From NCBI RefSeq assembly GCF_051020985.1, contig NC_135007.1:1671001-1735000 (forward strand): a stretch of DNA of 64,000 nt, written 5' to 3'. The translations under genes and the position numbers were made by a program. Of this stretch, positions 23,733-35,303 are shown piece by piece. The stretch comes from Nomia melanderi (lineage: Eukaryota > Arthropoda > Insecta > Hymenoptera > Halictidae). Numbering within the stretch: the stretch's first letter is position 1; the number at the start of each line of letters is the position of its first letter. The notes under the pieces were generated by a model that saw only the letters and a list, made by a program, of their open reading frames with translations, searched no databases and was not told the origin of the DNA.

Positions 23733-24442
23733 TATAAAGGGGTCAAAAGTGTCCTAAGACCGATTTTTCTCGAGAAAGTTTCCTTCGATAGCTTACCCAT
23801 AAAAAAACATTGTATGCCCATTTTCAGACCTCTATCTCAGCCAAAAGGGCAGTTATAGGGTCATTTATAATTATCAGTTTTTGTTTCATTTTTCATATTT
23901 AATGGTACGTAAAAATTTTGAAATTTCAGACATAGCAGTGCATGACTGAGAATTTTTTAAGATTTTTCCGATCCACATCCTTAGCGTAAAAAATGAAAAA
24001 CCCCTCAAATAATAGAAAAATGTAGATTTTGAAATAAAGCTTCAGAGCGATAACTTTTTTCATTTTTACAGTAGTGGACATATTGATATGACAGACATTC
24101 TAAACAATGAAATACTAACATTTAAATACATTTCAGGCAGAACAATAATTAGTACCTTTACTTTTTTCAATGTATTTTGTATTGTATCTATGTTATGTGA
24201 CTTTTAGTAATTTAGGAAGAGGAATTATGAAAAGGAAAAAAATGAAGTTATTGAAGTTAATTAAAAATGAATATGCACCATCTAAAAAAATTTTAGTAGT
24301 TATTTCAGCCATTTGTTTAGCAAAGTGTTTAGGCTATCCGATCGCGGGAGCCGCCGGAGTTTTTTTTGTCGCAGGTACACACACGTCCATCGGGATACAA
24401 GACCTCTATATTATTTTTTTTCAATTAATATTTTAAAATATT

Positions 24443-24593
24443 TGTTGAAGCTATGTTTGGCGTGGTTGTAATGCGCGCGTCTGTTCGTTTGTTTGCATGT
24501 CACGGCTCGCGTACGGATGTCTTTTGTCTTATGGTGTGTGGAGTTGTGCTTAGAGGTTCTTCTTAAACTTAATAATAAAATTAATTCCTAACA
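24443..24593 (+). mobile_element. Candidate copia-type LTR
   Basis: Runs from TGTTGAAG (24443) to CCTAACA (24593), immediately before a copia-like primer-binding site. It contains AATAATAAAATTAA near its end. The TGTTG...ACA limits fit copia LTRs, but without a second LTR the start is uncertain. The DNA from 24160 could belong to it as well. Confidence 0.45.
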
Positions 24594-24596
24594 AAA

Positions 24597-24614
24597 GGTT
24601 AGGGGCCCAGAGGC
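24597..24614 (+). promoter_or_regulatory. Copia-type tRNA primer-binding site
   Basis: GGTTAGGGGCCCAGAGGC closely resembles the primer-binding site of Drosophila copia, which pairs with an internal cleavage fragment of initiator tRNA-Met. Its position, 3 nt after the LTR end and about 150 nt before gag, is as expected. Confidence 0.65.
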
Positions 24615-24759
24615 TGCATATTAAGGTAACATAAAGCTTAAAATATAAAATATAAACTATGAAGTATAAAGTATACTTTAATAATAAGTATAAAGAATTT
24701 AAAAAGGTAATATAATAGGAGGTTAGGTCAACACGTGGTCGTCTAATAAAAATCTTAAT

Positions 24760-24930
24760 ATGGCAAATACGATAAATTCCACACGCCTCGAGTTGTTAAC
24801 TAAAGATAATTATGAAACGTGGAAGATGCAGGTAGAGGCCTTACTAATAAAAGCCTATTTGTGGCAAAACATTTTAAAGGGTAAAACAGTGAAAGAAGAT
24901 TATGATTGTAAAAAAAATATTATATTGTAA
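24760..24930 (+). pseudogene. Ty1/copia gag, N-terminal fragment
   Basis: Gag coats the retrotransposon RNA in virus-like particles. The 56-residue frame starts at ATG 24760 and shows the standard opening of copia gag proteins: a short leader (MANTINSTRLELL), then LTKDNYETWKMQVEALLIKA, followed by LWQNILKGK. The KDNY.TWK.Q.EALL pattern is the family signature for this region. The frame breaks at an A-run (24909-24917) and ends in TAA at 24930. The full protein is usually several hundred residues, so more than three quarters is missing. Protease, integrase and reverse transcriptase are absent. The upstream LTR and primer-binding site are in the right order and spacing. Confidence 0.85.
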
Positions 24931-25069
24931 ATACAATTTGTACCCTGACTGGGCGCAAATCTGCGACGTAAAAACTTGCAGCGATTCTGCAGCCGGACGA
25001 TTAAGACGCTTCGATAAACACATCGTTAAAATCAGTGACGAAATTTTGGTAAACATCACATACTCGTAA
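24914..25069 (+). pseudogene. Shifted frame after the gag break
   Basis: In the frame one base on from gag, sequence stays open from the A-run to TAA near 25069, encoding about 50 residues that include NLYPDWAQICDVKTC and LRRFDKHIVKISDEI. I do not recognise it as downstream gag. It may be a diverged gag part, another element, or chance. It ends at the right arm of the foldback. Confidence 0.3.
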
Positions 25070-25411
25070 TCTGAAATGCGTTTATTAGTTACATTTCAAT
25101 TTTTTTTAACTATGGTGCAGTATGCCAAAAAATCTGAAAAATTGAGAATGTCTGTCATACTAAATATGTCCACTACTGTAAAAATTAAAAAGTTTCGCCC
25201 GAATTCTTCGTTGCGAATTTTACATTTTTCTATTTTTTTAAGTTTTTTATTTTACATACTAAAAATTTGGAACGAAAAAATCTCAAAAAATTCTCAGCCA
25301 TGCACTGCTATGCTAGAAATGTTTCTGAATTTGTTTACAGTTTTTATGTAGCATTAAATAGGGGAAATGGGACAAAAATGATAATTCGAATTTACCCCAT
25401 AATTACCCTCC

Positions 25412-25550
25412 TACTGTAGGGGTTTCACGGTAGTCAAGTCGCCCAGAGGCGTAAAAGTGATGAAGGGGAAGGGGAGACGTCCACTGACAGTGCTCGACCT
25501 GATCGTTATGGGGGCTCGGTTTCGGCACGTTCTTGTTATTGTAGGTTACA
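25412..25550 (+). repeat. Dispersed repeat inserted in the foldback right arm
   Basis: About 140 bp interrupts the match between the two foldback arms. It includes GCCCAGAGGCGTAAAAGTG, then AAGGGGAGACGTCC and a TTCGGCACGTTCTTGTTATT-like tail. The relative at 10060-10490 is split by a MITE. Family unknown. Confidence 0.6.
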
Positions 25551-25922
25551 GTAGTTGTAATAGAGAACTGACAATTGGCGTATAATATTTTCGATGGGTA
25601 AACTATCGAAGGGAACTTTCTCGAGAAAAATTGATCTAAGGATACTTTTGATCCCCTTATTCTGCTATACCCTTTCCCTCAAATACGGCTGGTTACGTAC
25701 TCTGCGTTGCTTAAAAGATGGTCTCTGGAAGAAATGCGGGTCTAGTGGGTCAATTTCACCTGTTTTCGTCTCATTTTCGATACTAACGATGAAACGTAAC
25801 CAATCAAAACTATAAACAAAACACATGGTGTGAGATCCCTCTTGTTCCTGTGTCGTCCGGAAGGTCATATTGTATGCAACTAACTGTATCTACAGGATGA
25901 AAAGAAATGTGTTCCACTGTTA

Positions 25923-26802
25923 CAGTGTAACTCCACACCTCCAATTTGATGGAGATTGAGATAAAGAAGCCGTTGCAAACTTCCATTTACTCTTGAAAAA
26001 AAGGTTAAAACTTTGTATTGCAACACCGTGTTATTCTACGAACATCGTAGTAGTCTACAGTGCGTTACTGACGTGAACCAAGTCGGCTGTGCGCTCCACC
26101 TCAGCTCGCAGTTCAGCCAGTAACAAGCTTGTGAACAAAACCCCCAAATTCGAGTATTCACATAACGAAAATCGAAGGTAACCAATATGTTTCTAAGCAG
26201 TCCCTTCTATACAAAATGAACTTCATTTCAAAAATAAAAATTTTGTGCAAATAAATTCCGTTTCTCTCTTTATATAACGTTTGAATCGAAGGGCAAAATA
26301 CCTATTGTTATTTAAAACACTTCATAATGTTCGCATAATGTAAAAAAATATAATCACCATGTGCTGAGATCTATACATTGCAACTTTTGTCTGAAGCATT
26401 CTTTGTATCATTCATATTTTTTAAGTTATTGAGTTTTATTCAGAAAATGAGCGTTTTGCCGCACTGTGCGTTGTATCCACACAAATTTTAGGTTCTGGTA
26501 TATGATTCGCTGAGACGTTCACGTATGCAAATCAGGTTGTACGACAAAGAACGGGGATGGTCGCTTGCGGACTCGCAATTGAATTTCTGGAAACCGCAAC
26601 GCAGGGATAGATGGACTTACCGTGCGACTGTTTCTGCCCCTATGACGTCACGAGTGCCTGGTTCGCTGCAACGAACGGTAACTACCTCGATTAATCAATA
26701 TTCGTGTAAAAAACCTTAATCCTGTTTTCTATGGTCAAAGAGAATTTTGTGGCAACTTCTTTACCTCAATTTCCATCAAACCGGAGGCGCAGAATCACGC
26801 TG
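25923..26802. mobile_element. TA-flanked TIR transposon (880 bp) with a nested MITE
   Basis: TA at 25921-25922 and 26803-26804 bound ends that start CAGTGTAACTCCACACCTCC and, inverted, CAGCGTGATTCTGCGCCTCC. The inverted repeat extends about 65 bp through TTTGATGGAGATTGAGATAA. There is no transposase. The TA site suggests Tc1/mariner. A smaller element (about 26057-26475) lies inside. Confidence 0.75.
26057..26475 (+). mobile_element. Nested MITE (CAGTGCG family), copy 1
   Basis: About 420 bp from CAGTGCGTTACTGACG to the inverse of CAGTGCGGCAAAACGC. The interior from about 26095 aligns with 58403-58780 over about 370 bp (GTGCAAATAAATT, TTTATATAACGTT, TTTGTATCATTCATA and others). The first 45 bp recur inverted at 36320-36366. 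CAGTG tips occur in both hAT and Tc1-type elements, so the class is open. Confidence 0.65.
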
Positions 26803-26960
26803 TAACAGTAAAGTCCTCACACTCCTTTGCACCCTATACACGTATAAAAGCTCGAAAAACAGATATACAGTATAATTAAAGGGCATTAAGAATGAAACTT
26901 TGTTTTTCGTAAAATTGTGACTTTATTTCCTTCTGTAAAAAATGGACTATCTTCAGTCGA

Positions 26961-27184
26961 TTAACACGTTAACCTTCACAAGAATTTTCAGCGTTTTGTG
27001 TAATATTATTTATTTTGTCATATAAAAGATGAATAACGTTAGAATTAATTATTAATGAATCGACATCAGAGTACTTATCTAGTCACTTATGTTGCTAAAT
27101 ATTTTCATTCCAGATCAAATTTGTTAATCTAATTGTTTGCAAGCAATTTAAAAGCTCCAGTCACCGTGGCAGTCAACGTGTTAA
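26961..27184. mobile_element. TTAA MITE (TTAACACGTT family)
   Basis: A 224-bp element with TTAA at both ends. TTAACACGTTAACCT on the left faces the inverse of TTAACACGTTGACTG on the right, a short terminal inverted repeat of about 13 bp. No coding capacity. Confidence 0.65.
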
Positions 27185-28425
27185 TCGTTATATACAAGTA
27201 CTTGAGTGTAATAATATTAATTATTACGGCTCTACATTCTCGTTCATTCTTCGAATTTCGCAGAGTGTGTCAATACTATTATATTTCATGGAAATAATGT
27301 CTTAAAGCACTGTCCTCTATAAAATTAACTTTAAAACCGATTAAAAGAATATTTACATGGAAAACTTATCAATTAATGTAATAAAGTTTCAATCATCGGT
27401 TTATTTTCCAAAGTGAACATTTATTATCGAACATCTGTTCCGCCGCTACATGATGCGACTGTCGAAGTGAGAAATTAATTTGTTTCCCCTTCTTATAGGT
27501 CTAAAACACAGGGTACCTAGGTAGTCGAAACTTTGAGTTTCGAGAGCGACGATCACAGAATAATTTAACCACCCGGAATACTAACTAGAACATCACTCAA
27601 CTGAAATAGATTGATTCTAATGAAACCTGGCACACATGAAAATCATTGGAAAACATTCGACATGTATCTGATTATAACTGTCAATATTCATGCTTTCCAA
27701 GTGAAAATAATTCACAGTTTTTGAGATGAAAAACTCATTTTCTAATGTGTATATAAATGTAAATAAAAACGGGACGAATGTTAAAAACAAAAATTCTTAG
27801 TATTTTTATAGAGAACAGAATAACACAAACAAAATTTTCAAAAAATTTAAATTAATATTATCAACCTACATTTAAGAAAGTTTCATTAAAGAATTTTGAT
27901 TAATTTAAAACAAATTTCACAGGAAGATAAAACAGGATAACTAAGAGAAAAAGGGGGCAATTATCTGTTGCTATGAGTAATTCTAACGAAACAAATAACG
28001 TTCATATAATGTTTCCCGGCTTTAATATAGCCGACCGGGGGTAGATCTAACAAAATGCCTTTACGGCGACGGTTAACATTGTACAAATAAGAGTAAAAAG
28101 AAAGTAACAATGTGTGCAATTATAATATTGAATAAATATATTAATATCTAAAACATGGCTAAAAGGATAAAAATATTACATAGGAGAGTAACTGTGTAGA
28201 GTAAAATAATAAAGTCAAAGCCTAAAGTATACGATAGGATAAAGTAAAATATACGTAAATAAATAAAATTGATAAAGAATAACAGAAAAGAGCGTAACAA
28301 AATAAAATCAGGATTAAGATATAGTTGAAAGAGTAAAATGGGTAAGAGTGTTGCTCTCGATTAGCATTATTTAGCTATTGCGGAAAAGTTGATGCTACAC
28401 ATTACACTAGAATGGACTTTATGTG
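27185..28425. other. Unassigned A+T-rich DNA
   Basis: No gene or classified repeat. The part 28080-28340 is rich in AATAAA and AAAGTA words and looks like low-complexity sequence. Confidence 0.45.
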
Positions 28426-28427
28426 TA

Positions 28428-28916
28428 CAGTGAACATTGGATAACCGCAGTGAAGCCAGAAAGCAGCCAAACGGTTTGGTTTCCTCTACTCCGCCTTACC
28501 CCTTACACTATCCTATTTCTCATCAGCGGGCATTCTACAACAACCTCCGCAGCCGTCGTATGGTAACGCCAGGGAGAGGGTACACTGTGCTCCCCTCAAT
28601 TTCTCCGATCTAGCTACACTGGATAATTGCAACATCGGGGACCTCTTCATAATTACAACATCTTCATTCCCATCATATCCCCACCAGGTTCCTTTTAACA
28701 CGCCATAGCGTTCATTTTTACTCGCGCGCGCAACACATTTTGTATATACATAACTCGCTGTAAATAAAATTCTCTGATAAACTGAACACGCTAGATGGTA
28801 ATTGACCACCATTGTCTAACACTTTCTTTTTCCTTCACTTGTGTTGTTCTTTTCTACGTCTGCGATGCTAAACATGGCAAACATAATAATAAACATGGTA
28901 AACATAATGTTCACTG
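28428..28916. mobile_element. TA-flanked TIR element (CAGTGAACATT family), copy 1
   Basis: A 489-bp element between TA 28426-28427 and TA 28917-28918, starting CAGTGAACATTGGATAACCG and ending as the inverse of CAGTGAACATTATGTTTACC. A block at 28610-28720 on the minus strand matches 36915-36990 on the plus strand. In all three frames the shared block is open in both copies, giving similar peptides (ERYGVLKGTWWGYDGNEDV against ERYSVSKANWWGCDGDDDV). This copy also has an internal near-repeat of the tip-like GGATAATTGCAAC. Confidence 0.65.
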
Positions 28917-29079
28917 TAGTGACTTTTTGAATTTGAACTATTTTGCATACCATTGTTTAACCAATTTTCTTTTACCCGAATGTGGATGGAGACACGAATC
29001 GAGCTTGGTTTTCAAAGTCCAGGGTAGCAACAGGTAATCTGCATTGCACCTTCAATGAAGAGATATTCCGTTTATTGAT

Positions 29080-30060
29080 ATAAGATCATGAAGAGTGCCG
29101 TAAGCTGAATCAGGGGTATTAGGGTGTCTTTGCTTCTAATGCTGAGAGCAAAGAGAGAAGGTAGCTATTAGTGTATGTTAAGTACTCGTGGATACCGGAA
29201 TGGTGATCGAGTTTTGTTGAATTTTGCACGTGGTGTGCCGACTAATAAAACTTGTACGGTTCGAAGGACCACCCGATGTAATCGGGAACAAAACTTAGAA
29301 ATGAGTAGGAGGTGAAGTGGACTTTGACTATAATGCTATGTGCTTGATCGAAATTGCTAATTTGTGCTTTGTAGTCCGTACTTCCTACTCCGTACTCTGT
29401 GCTATGTACATTTGAGCTGATACTTGTCTAAACTTGTTTCTCAACTGACTGGGCCTCCCAGAAACGTCTTCGACGACACCTCCGCAAGTCGTCTTCGCGG
29501 GGGTGAAGTCGTTCTGGTTGGCCCTTTAATTCTAGAAGTTTGTGGAAGGGAGAGACAGTCCCCTCCCTTCTTGGGTCTCCAAGTTGCTAATGTTAATAAC
29601 TAATTCGTCCCGTTTGCAGTCGTCGACCGTGGCAGGTAAAAAAGCGAGAAACGCTTAGGCCCTTAAACACACATGCTAAACGGGCTAGAGAGTCAAAAAT
29701 GCTGGTAACTGGACGCCAGATGTGAACAATAGACAGCGAAAATGTACAGTAAGAATAGCGGGCCTTATGGGTTCAGGGATTTATGGCTGCCACGGTCCCT
29801 TCTCGTAATACCGTAAGGACGACTGCAACTTGCGACGGGACGAAGGCTCTTATTGCTACGAAAAAACTAACAAATGTACAGCTAAGTCTTAGAAAGATAA
29901 AAAGTGTACACAAAACTAAAACTACGGTCGTTCAAGGGCCCGGACGAAACGGTAAGGCTATAAGTGGCCTTAACAGTGTACCTCGAATCGAGTAGAGGCT
30001 ATTGACCACTTAAAGGCACAGTATCAAGCTATCAGCGATCTAATGTCCGCCCATTGATGC
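29080..30060. other. GC-richer stretch of unknown nature
   Basis: Higher G+C than its flanks, especially 29440-29580 (GACGACACCTCCGCAAGTCG and nearby) and 29770-29990. It resembles an LTR-retroelement leader in composition, but no LTR pair, primer site or protein motif was found. A 70-codon plus-strand frame at 29783-29995 is rich in K, T and V and has no known motif. Confidence 0.35.
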
Positions 30061-30312
30061 TGTTTGCCTTACACTTAATATGTCCGACATCAATACGATG
30101 TCACTATCATATTAATAGGCACTAACACGCATATTCTCTAATAGGGAATACAATAGGGTTTCGTGTATTTGAGTTGGACAGGAAAGAAAGTGATAAGGAT
30201 CACTAAAATATTTGAATAAGAAGAACGCACTAACTCTTCCTGTTGTTTCATCGCAGAATAATAGACTTATACCTGAAACAGTGCTAGGAAAAAAATGTTC
30301 AAAATAATGAAT

Positions 30313-30657
30313 AAAGTATGACAAATAAATTCGATTAAATTGTTATTTGCGAGTAATGAATAATTCATATATTCGTTATCGACAGATAATAAATAAGTTG
30401 AATTTATTTGTCATTTTGTAATCGTTGTTTTGAGTCACTGTTTCCTAACACTGCATATAATAACATAAAAAATGTAAATAGCATTGTCTTATTATCAACT
30501 GAATTTGTAAAGACGAATAAGAAATAACGAATAGTAGATAATGAATAACGATACACCAATAAGAAATAACTTAGATAACAAACAGTCAAACAATCGTTAA
30601 TTATTTAATCGTTATTGTTATACCAATAAAGTTTGATTCAAATAACGTTCAACATTG
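30313..30657 (+). mobile_element. hAT-like MITE, family H copy 1
   Basis: About 340 bp of repeated AATAACGAATA-type words. The core around CAACTGAATTTGTAAAGACG is shared with 62920-63228 (same strand) and 38337-38651 (opposite strand). The right end, inverted, is CAATGTTGAACGTTATTTGA, close to CAGTGTTGAATAAAAGTTAT in the 38-kb copy. CAGTG-like tips suggest hAT, but no 8-bp target duplication was confirmed. Confidence 0.6.
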
Positions 30658-31164
30658 GCCTGAAAGATCTGCGTCTTTACTTTTACGAATTTGTACAGTA
30701 CGACGTTCGTGTAATACTGTACAGTTCTTACTAGATTAACAAGTCTCATGTCCACGTTAATATCGACGGTAGACACAGCTGTCATTCTCAGGTTTTTTCA
30801 TTCTTATTGCATTCCTAGAAGTTCCATGAAATTATTTTCTTCATTTTTTGTATACCTGACATACACGTTCAATAAAAATGCTATATCCAAATAGTTTCAT
30901 AGTTAACACGCTAAATAGATTTTTCATTTTCACTGGCAATGAGTATTAGAAAAGCGAAAAATTTGCTGATCCTGAATGTGTTAAGAAATCGCTTGATCAT
31001 TTTTGTTAATTACTCTTCGCCACGTACGCATCACCTTGAAAGAGAGATCACCTCCATCATCGGAAATATTATTTTTAGGAAGGCCGGCGTTGCATTATGG
31101 GGCATTTGCGTCCCAAAAGCGGTAAAAAACATTTTCCGGATGAAATCGTGTCTATAAGGCTTCT
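30658..31164. other. Unassigned DNA
   Basis: Nothing recognised. A TTAACACGC word at 30904 and a TGTGTTAA word near 30980 could be the ends of a very short TTAA element (about 85 bp), which is too weak to call. Confidence 0.4.
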
Positions 31165-31610
31165 TTAGTAGAATTTGCTGTCGTTCTTGGTATCATTGAA
31201 AACAGCAAAGCCCATTCTTGAATATAGGATGAAAATTCAGTGCTACTATTCATAATTGTAATAGTTAAAGCAATTTTTATGCAACATTGCTCGCGCGACA
31301 CGTAATCTTCGCATCGGTACGGCATTTTCAGTTTTAAGTCTTGTTTAGTACAATTCAGTATTGTTTTTGGTATTATTGGAAAGAGAATAACATATAGAAT
31401 AAAAATTGGCTGGTACAAGCTGCAATTGTGGTAGTTATTGGAAATTCTATTTGGTATAAATAAAAATTGCTGCACCAATCACAGTTGCAGATAATAACAT
31501 ATAATTCTTGTTCAGTATTAGAAAATAGATTGTTTCCTTTCCATACACACCGCAAGTGGCAGTGATAATAAATGTTGCTGTATGTACCACAGTTGCGGAC
31601 CATAACACTT
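31165..31610. repeat. Degenerate tandem repeat array
   Basis: Three to four diverged units. One pair starts TTTAGTAGAATTTGCTGTCG (31165) and TTTAGTACAATTCAGTATTG (about 31345). A shared motif of the form AAAATTG.TG..(A/C)CAATTGTGGTAGTTATT recurs ending near 31257, 31440, 31495 and 31605. Unit spacing varies from about 60 to 180 bp, so this is an old, uneven array. Confidence 0.5.
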
Positions 31611-31796
31611 AACTGTTATGCCGCATTAAAAAATAATCCTTCCCCTTTCAAATGACACTTGAAACATGTCTGAATTCGATTAAATAAGTCTTAAACTTAA
31701 AATATCCCGTATCCATGCAAATACTAGTTGACACTCCACGAGCGTCATTTTAAATGAAAATTACCATAGCTACCCCAGTAGCAGAGTAGTTTTTTA

Positions 31797-31996
31797 TTAA
31801 CCCTTTGCGCTCCTATGTCGAGCGTGACTCGACATCAGTTTTATTCACAGGTATGCTTGCTTGTTAAGATAGTTTTAAAATAGATTAGATTATTATGTTA
31901 TTTTCAGTATTATTAGTAAGAAGAATCGTTTACACTGCCCTCTACAAACTATCTATTTTTTAAAATGCATTTCAAATAAAATATCGTAATAATACG
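31797..31996 (+). mobile_element. piggyBac-type terminus, left partner
   Basis: TTAA (31797-31800) is followed by CCCTTTGCGCTCCTATGTCG and a subterminal palindrome (GTCGAG, 5-nt loop, CTCGAC). About 200 bp matches the inverse of 45640-45839 with few differences. The tip is identical over roughly 50 bp. TTAA plus CCC identifies a piggyBac-type end. It could be one end of a 14-kb unit or an independent MITE copy. Confidence 0.75.
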
Positions 31997-33371
31997 GAGT
32001 TCTCGAGGAAAAAATACAAAAGAAATTCAGAGAGCAACTGGTCAAAGGTTAGGCTTTACCCTTTCCAGTGATACCAAACAGAACACTGAACTCTACTAAA
32101 CTTGTTTTTTTTATATTGTGGGTAAAAAATGTTAAATAATCTATAATTAAAGAAATGTTGATGATATCGACATAAAGTGTGGTATTATGTTAATACATAC
32201 ATAGTATATTTAATCCTACTTGGATTAATTTAACCAAAACCTTACGAAATGCCGAACATTAAGCATATAATTTAAAACTGTTTTTGTGTATATCTCGAAC
32301 AATAATCGTTTAACAATATATGTCAAGGTCACTGATAATGGTGAAGTGACTATGATTACGAAAGATTATTAAACATTTCTAAAATCGAACTCCATTTGAT
32401 TATTTATAGCTAATCCTTAACTACATTTCAAATAACTTTTGTATTGAACATATTATTTATTATATTTAATAAAGTTCTGTACGCATGCTTCAATTCTTTA
32501 TCATTGTATAACATTTCATATAAATTTATTGAGTCGTATTTGTTCCTTCCAAAGGAATACCTCTTAATGATATGTTCTTTCATAATACAAATTTAACAAA
32601 AATGAAGACGACTTATTACTTCCATTGAATTACTCTAAATCCAATTCATTGTAAAATTGTATATAATGAAAATGTCTACATCCCTCATTTGACGACGAGA
32701 TGTAACGTAGTTTAAGATTCCGTTTCGTCGCTCAGTTTTCATTATTTCGGATGCACGTTTATTCATTCCATTTCTTGATACCTGCTTACCTTCTAACCTT
32801 TGAATATTCTAAGTAAATGAGCAAGAAACCAGCTAAAATTAGTAACAACTGAAAAGAGAATTTGTTAGCAGATTCAGTGCACTTTCTATGTTGTTGAAAT
32901 GAAACACGTTCAAGCTTTTCTTCCTTACTTCAAGACGAAACCGTTGCACCTAGGGTATTACACCGTCGTCAATTTTTTAATTCCGCATTCAGTACGATTA
33001 AAAGAATTGTAATATTAATGAATACAGACAGATGCTGCTTTTCAAGGATATTTTGAATTGACTAGAATGATTTCTAATATTACATTCGAATGTTTATTTT
33101 TATTACTCGAAGAAACAACTATTTATACTGAATACCTCAGTCTGAAAGATCAAACTTCATCAGTTTATTCTATGAGTAGAAACAAGAAAAAATGTTATAT
33201 AAACATAAGTTTGAAACCACTTTTTAAAAAATTACAGAAAACATATGGAAACTAACCAATTCACTTTAAGGCTTGGTATCTTTGTAGCAATTGATTGATA
33301 TAAGATAGCGGTTTATAATACAATACATTATCGAGCTAAGAAATTATACAGAATATTCTACGTCTCTAACG
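31997..33371. other. Unassigned A+T-rich DNA
   Basis: No gene or repeat recognised beyond scattered AT-rich words. Confidence 0.45.
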
Positions 33372-33687
33372 GTCACCATTATTTTTCAGACACTTCCAAT
33401 AATCTGATAAAAAAATGTTTCAAATGCGAATTAATTAGTCTTAAATGGACTGCAAATCTGAATTTAAAATTCGACGTCATTTCAAAATTGTAGTATAGAA
33501 GGTCGTCGAATTCGCCTTGACGTTGCATCGGTTATAAAAGTAATAGATACAAAAATATACACTGAAATTCGAAACACCAAGGTGAATTTGGTTTTTCATC
33601 AATAGGAAAACTTTTTAAGGCTGATTAACTCTTATTTGAAATACTTTCTTATCAGATTATTGGAAGTGCTTGAAAAATCGTGGCGAC
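33372..33687. mobile_element. MITE with 65-70 bp terminal inverted repeats
   Basis: The arm at 33372-33450 (TTTTTCAGACACTTCCAATA, then ATCTGATAA) faces its inverse at 33613-33687 (TTTTTCAAGCACTTCCAATA on the minus strand). Tips are GTCACCATTATTTTTC and GTCGCCACGATTTTTC. There is no clear target-site duplication and no coding region. Total length is about 316 bp. Confidence 0.75.
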
Positions 33688-35053
33688 AATTAACAACTAC
33701 AGTTACAATTCGACAAATTGATTACCACTCGTTTCAATTTCAAATCTTAGCTTCTACTTTCGATGCTTCTAATTAACGCCGCTGACCTATCGCATGATTA
33801 TTTACGCATATTTTCGTTGATGTTCGCCATTGTCATCAAACTAGTATATATGCACCTTTGACATAAAGAAAAGCAATGTGTCATTGGGTCTCTACATTAC
33901 GTTGAAATTATACTTAACACTTAGCCAACCAAATGGTGGAAGATCTTCTACCTTTCCCTTGGTAACAAATTGCCATTTATTTCGTTTATTTTTCTTTCTG
34001 TTATTTAGTTTGTCATGTACCGAAGCTATTTGCAATTCATTAAATACCCTTCTTGCTTTTATGAAATACAATTTATAATGAAATTTGTTGAAGAGCTAAA
34101 TGAAAATTAATGAAAAATATTATAATTATAGGTTTTTTGATATATATATATATACATCGCAGTTATTCATACGTGACTCAGCATTGCTGTCTAAAATGTG
34201 GAAAGTATTCTGTAAAAGTTGTCGTGTATAACAATAATCTTCTTTTAAATAATCTTAACATGGACAAGTTCATTTACTTACTAGGTTTTAATTTTTTTTT
34301 TAAAAAGGTACAGTAAAAGGGCATAACATTAAAAGATATATTCTTTGACAAATTCTAATAAACTCTACTTAAAAAATATATTCTCTTATAAAGAAGAATA
34401 TTTTTAATATTTTGTATAATAAATGTATAACAGATTTCTGACTATATTAAACATTTTTTTAAATCATCAAAGTTAAAATGTGGTAAAATAATCCTTACTT
34501 TACATGTGAAAGTAAGAAGCATGTAAATTATTTGAATTACCAACGTACAAAATCGCTTCTACCTCTGGCAGGTTTGATTTTTCGATCCAGGTGCATTCCG
34601 CATTTTATATACGACTGAATGAGTACTATTTGTTCTAAAGATCGATTTGAAAAAAAAAATTTTATGGAAGTGACAGAGTCATTAAAAAAACTTAGGAAAC
34701 CCATTAAAATTTGAAGTGTCATTGTTACATTATATTATTTATTTTCGAACGAAGATATTATAACTTTTATTTTTGTTTGCGATTAAATACTGTAACATCA
34801 TTCGAATGTTACAATATGTTCAGTTAATATTTAGTTTTAGAATACCTTCTTTGTTTTGAAATCGTGAGATGCTATGAACTGCAGTGGCTGTGTGAAAATC
34901 AATATACTATTGTACATACACTCCTTTAAGTTGAATAATTGGTACGTCATTCTTGATATAATATACAAAAAAAAATTAAAAGGGAACAAAGCATTGTATT
35001 AATCAGCGAAATTCGACGCACTATTTAATCATATAGAACAATCTCAGTGACAA
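33688..35053. other. Unassigned A+T-rich DNA
   Basis: No gene recognised. Contains a short (TA)n run near 34139-34154. Confidence 0.45.
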
Positions 35054-35303
35054 TTAACCCATTCGTTACCAGTATCTTTTTCAATAATATTTTTCACGGT
35101 TAGAATATTTTATTAAGTAAAACATATTGTCTTAACAAAATACAAATACTAATCAAGAAAAAAAAACATTGCGACTTCCTCCACATTATATAATGAGTTA
35201 CAATATTAGATGAAAACACTCGTAAATGTAATTTACTCCTCTTTGCTCAAAATATGAAACGTTGATAGTCGCAAGTATGTGTTGCTAGTAGAGAATGAGT
35301 TAA
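35054..35303. mobile_element. TTAA MITE, first of a back-to-back pair
   Basis: A 250-bp element from TTAACCCATTCGTTACCAG to the inverse of TTAACTCATTCTCTACTAG. Its right TTAA (35300-35303) is also the left TTAA of the next MITE. No coding capacity. Confidence 0.75.

Larger units (their letters stand above)
23733..25675. mobile_element. Foldback element with long inverted arms, hosting a copia fragment
   Basis: The left arm (about 23733-24120) and right arm (about 25130-25675) are imperfect inverted copies. They share, on opposite strands, CTCGAGAAAGTTTCCTTCGA, GCAGTGCATG, and the block around CAGTAGTGGACATATT. The right arm is lengthened by an insertion at about 25412-25550 that has a relative at 10060-10490. 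Between the arms lies a Ty1/copia fragment. The outer tips read GGGGTCAAAAGTG on the left and CACTTTTGATCCCC on the right. A matching arm fragment sits at 1495-1632. No transposase was found. Confidence 0.7.

Noticed and set aside
24170..24436. ORF upstream of the copia LTR as a membrane protein
   Set aside because: It spans the junction between the foldback arm and the LTR region. The hydrophobic stretch near its end is short and unsupported.
29783..29995. K/T-rich 70-codon ORF as a possible gag
   Set aside because: No zinc knuckle or other gag landmark, and no LTR or primer site nearby.
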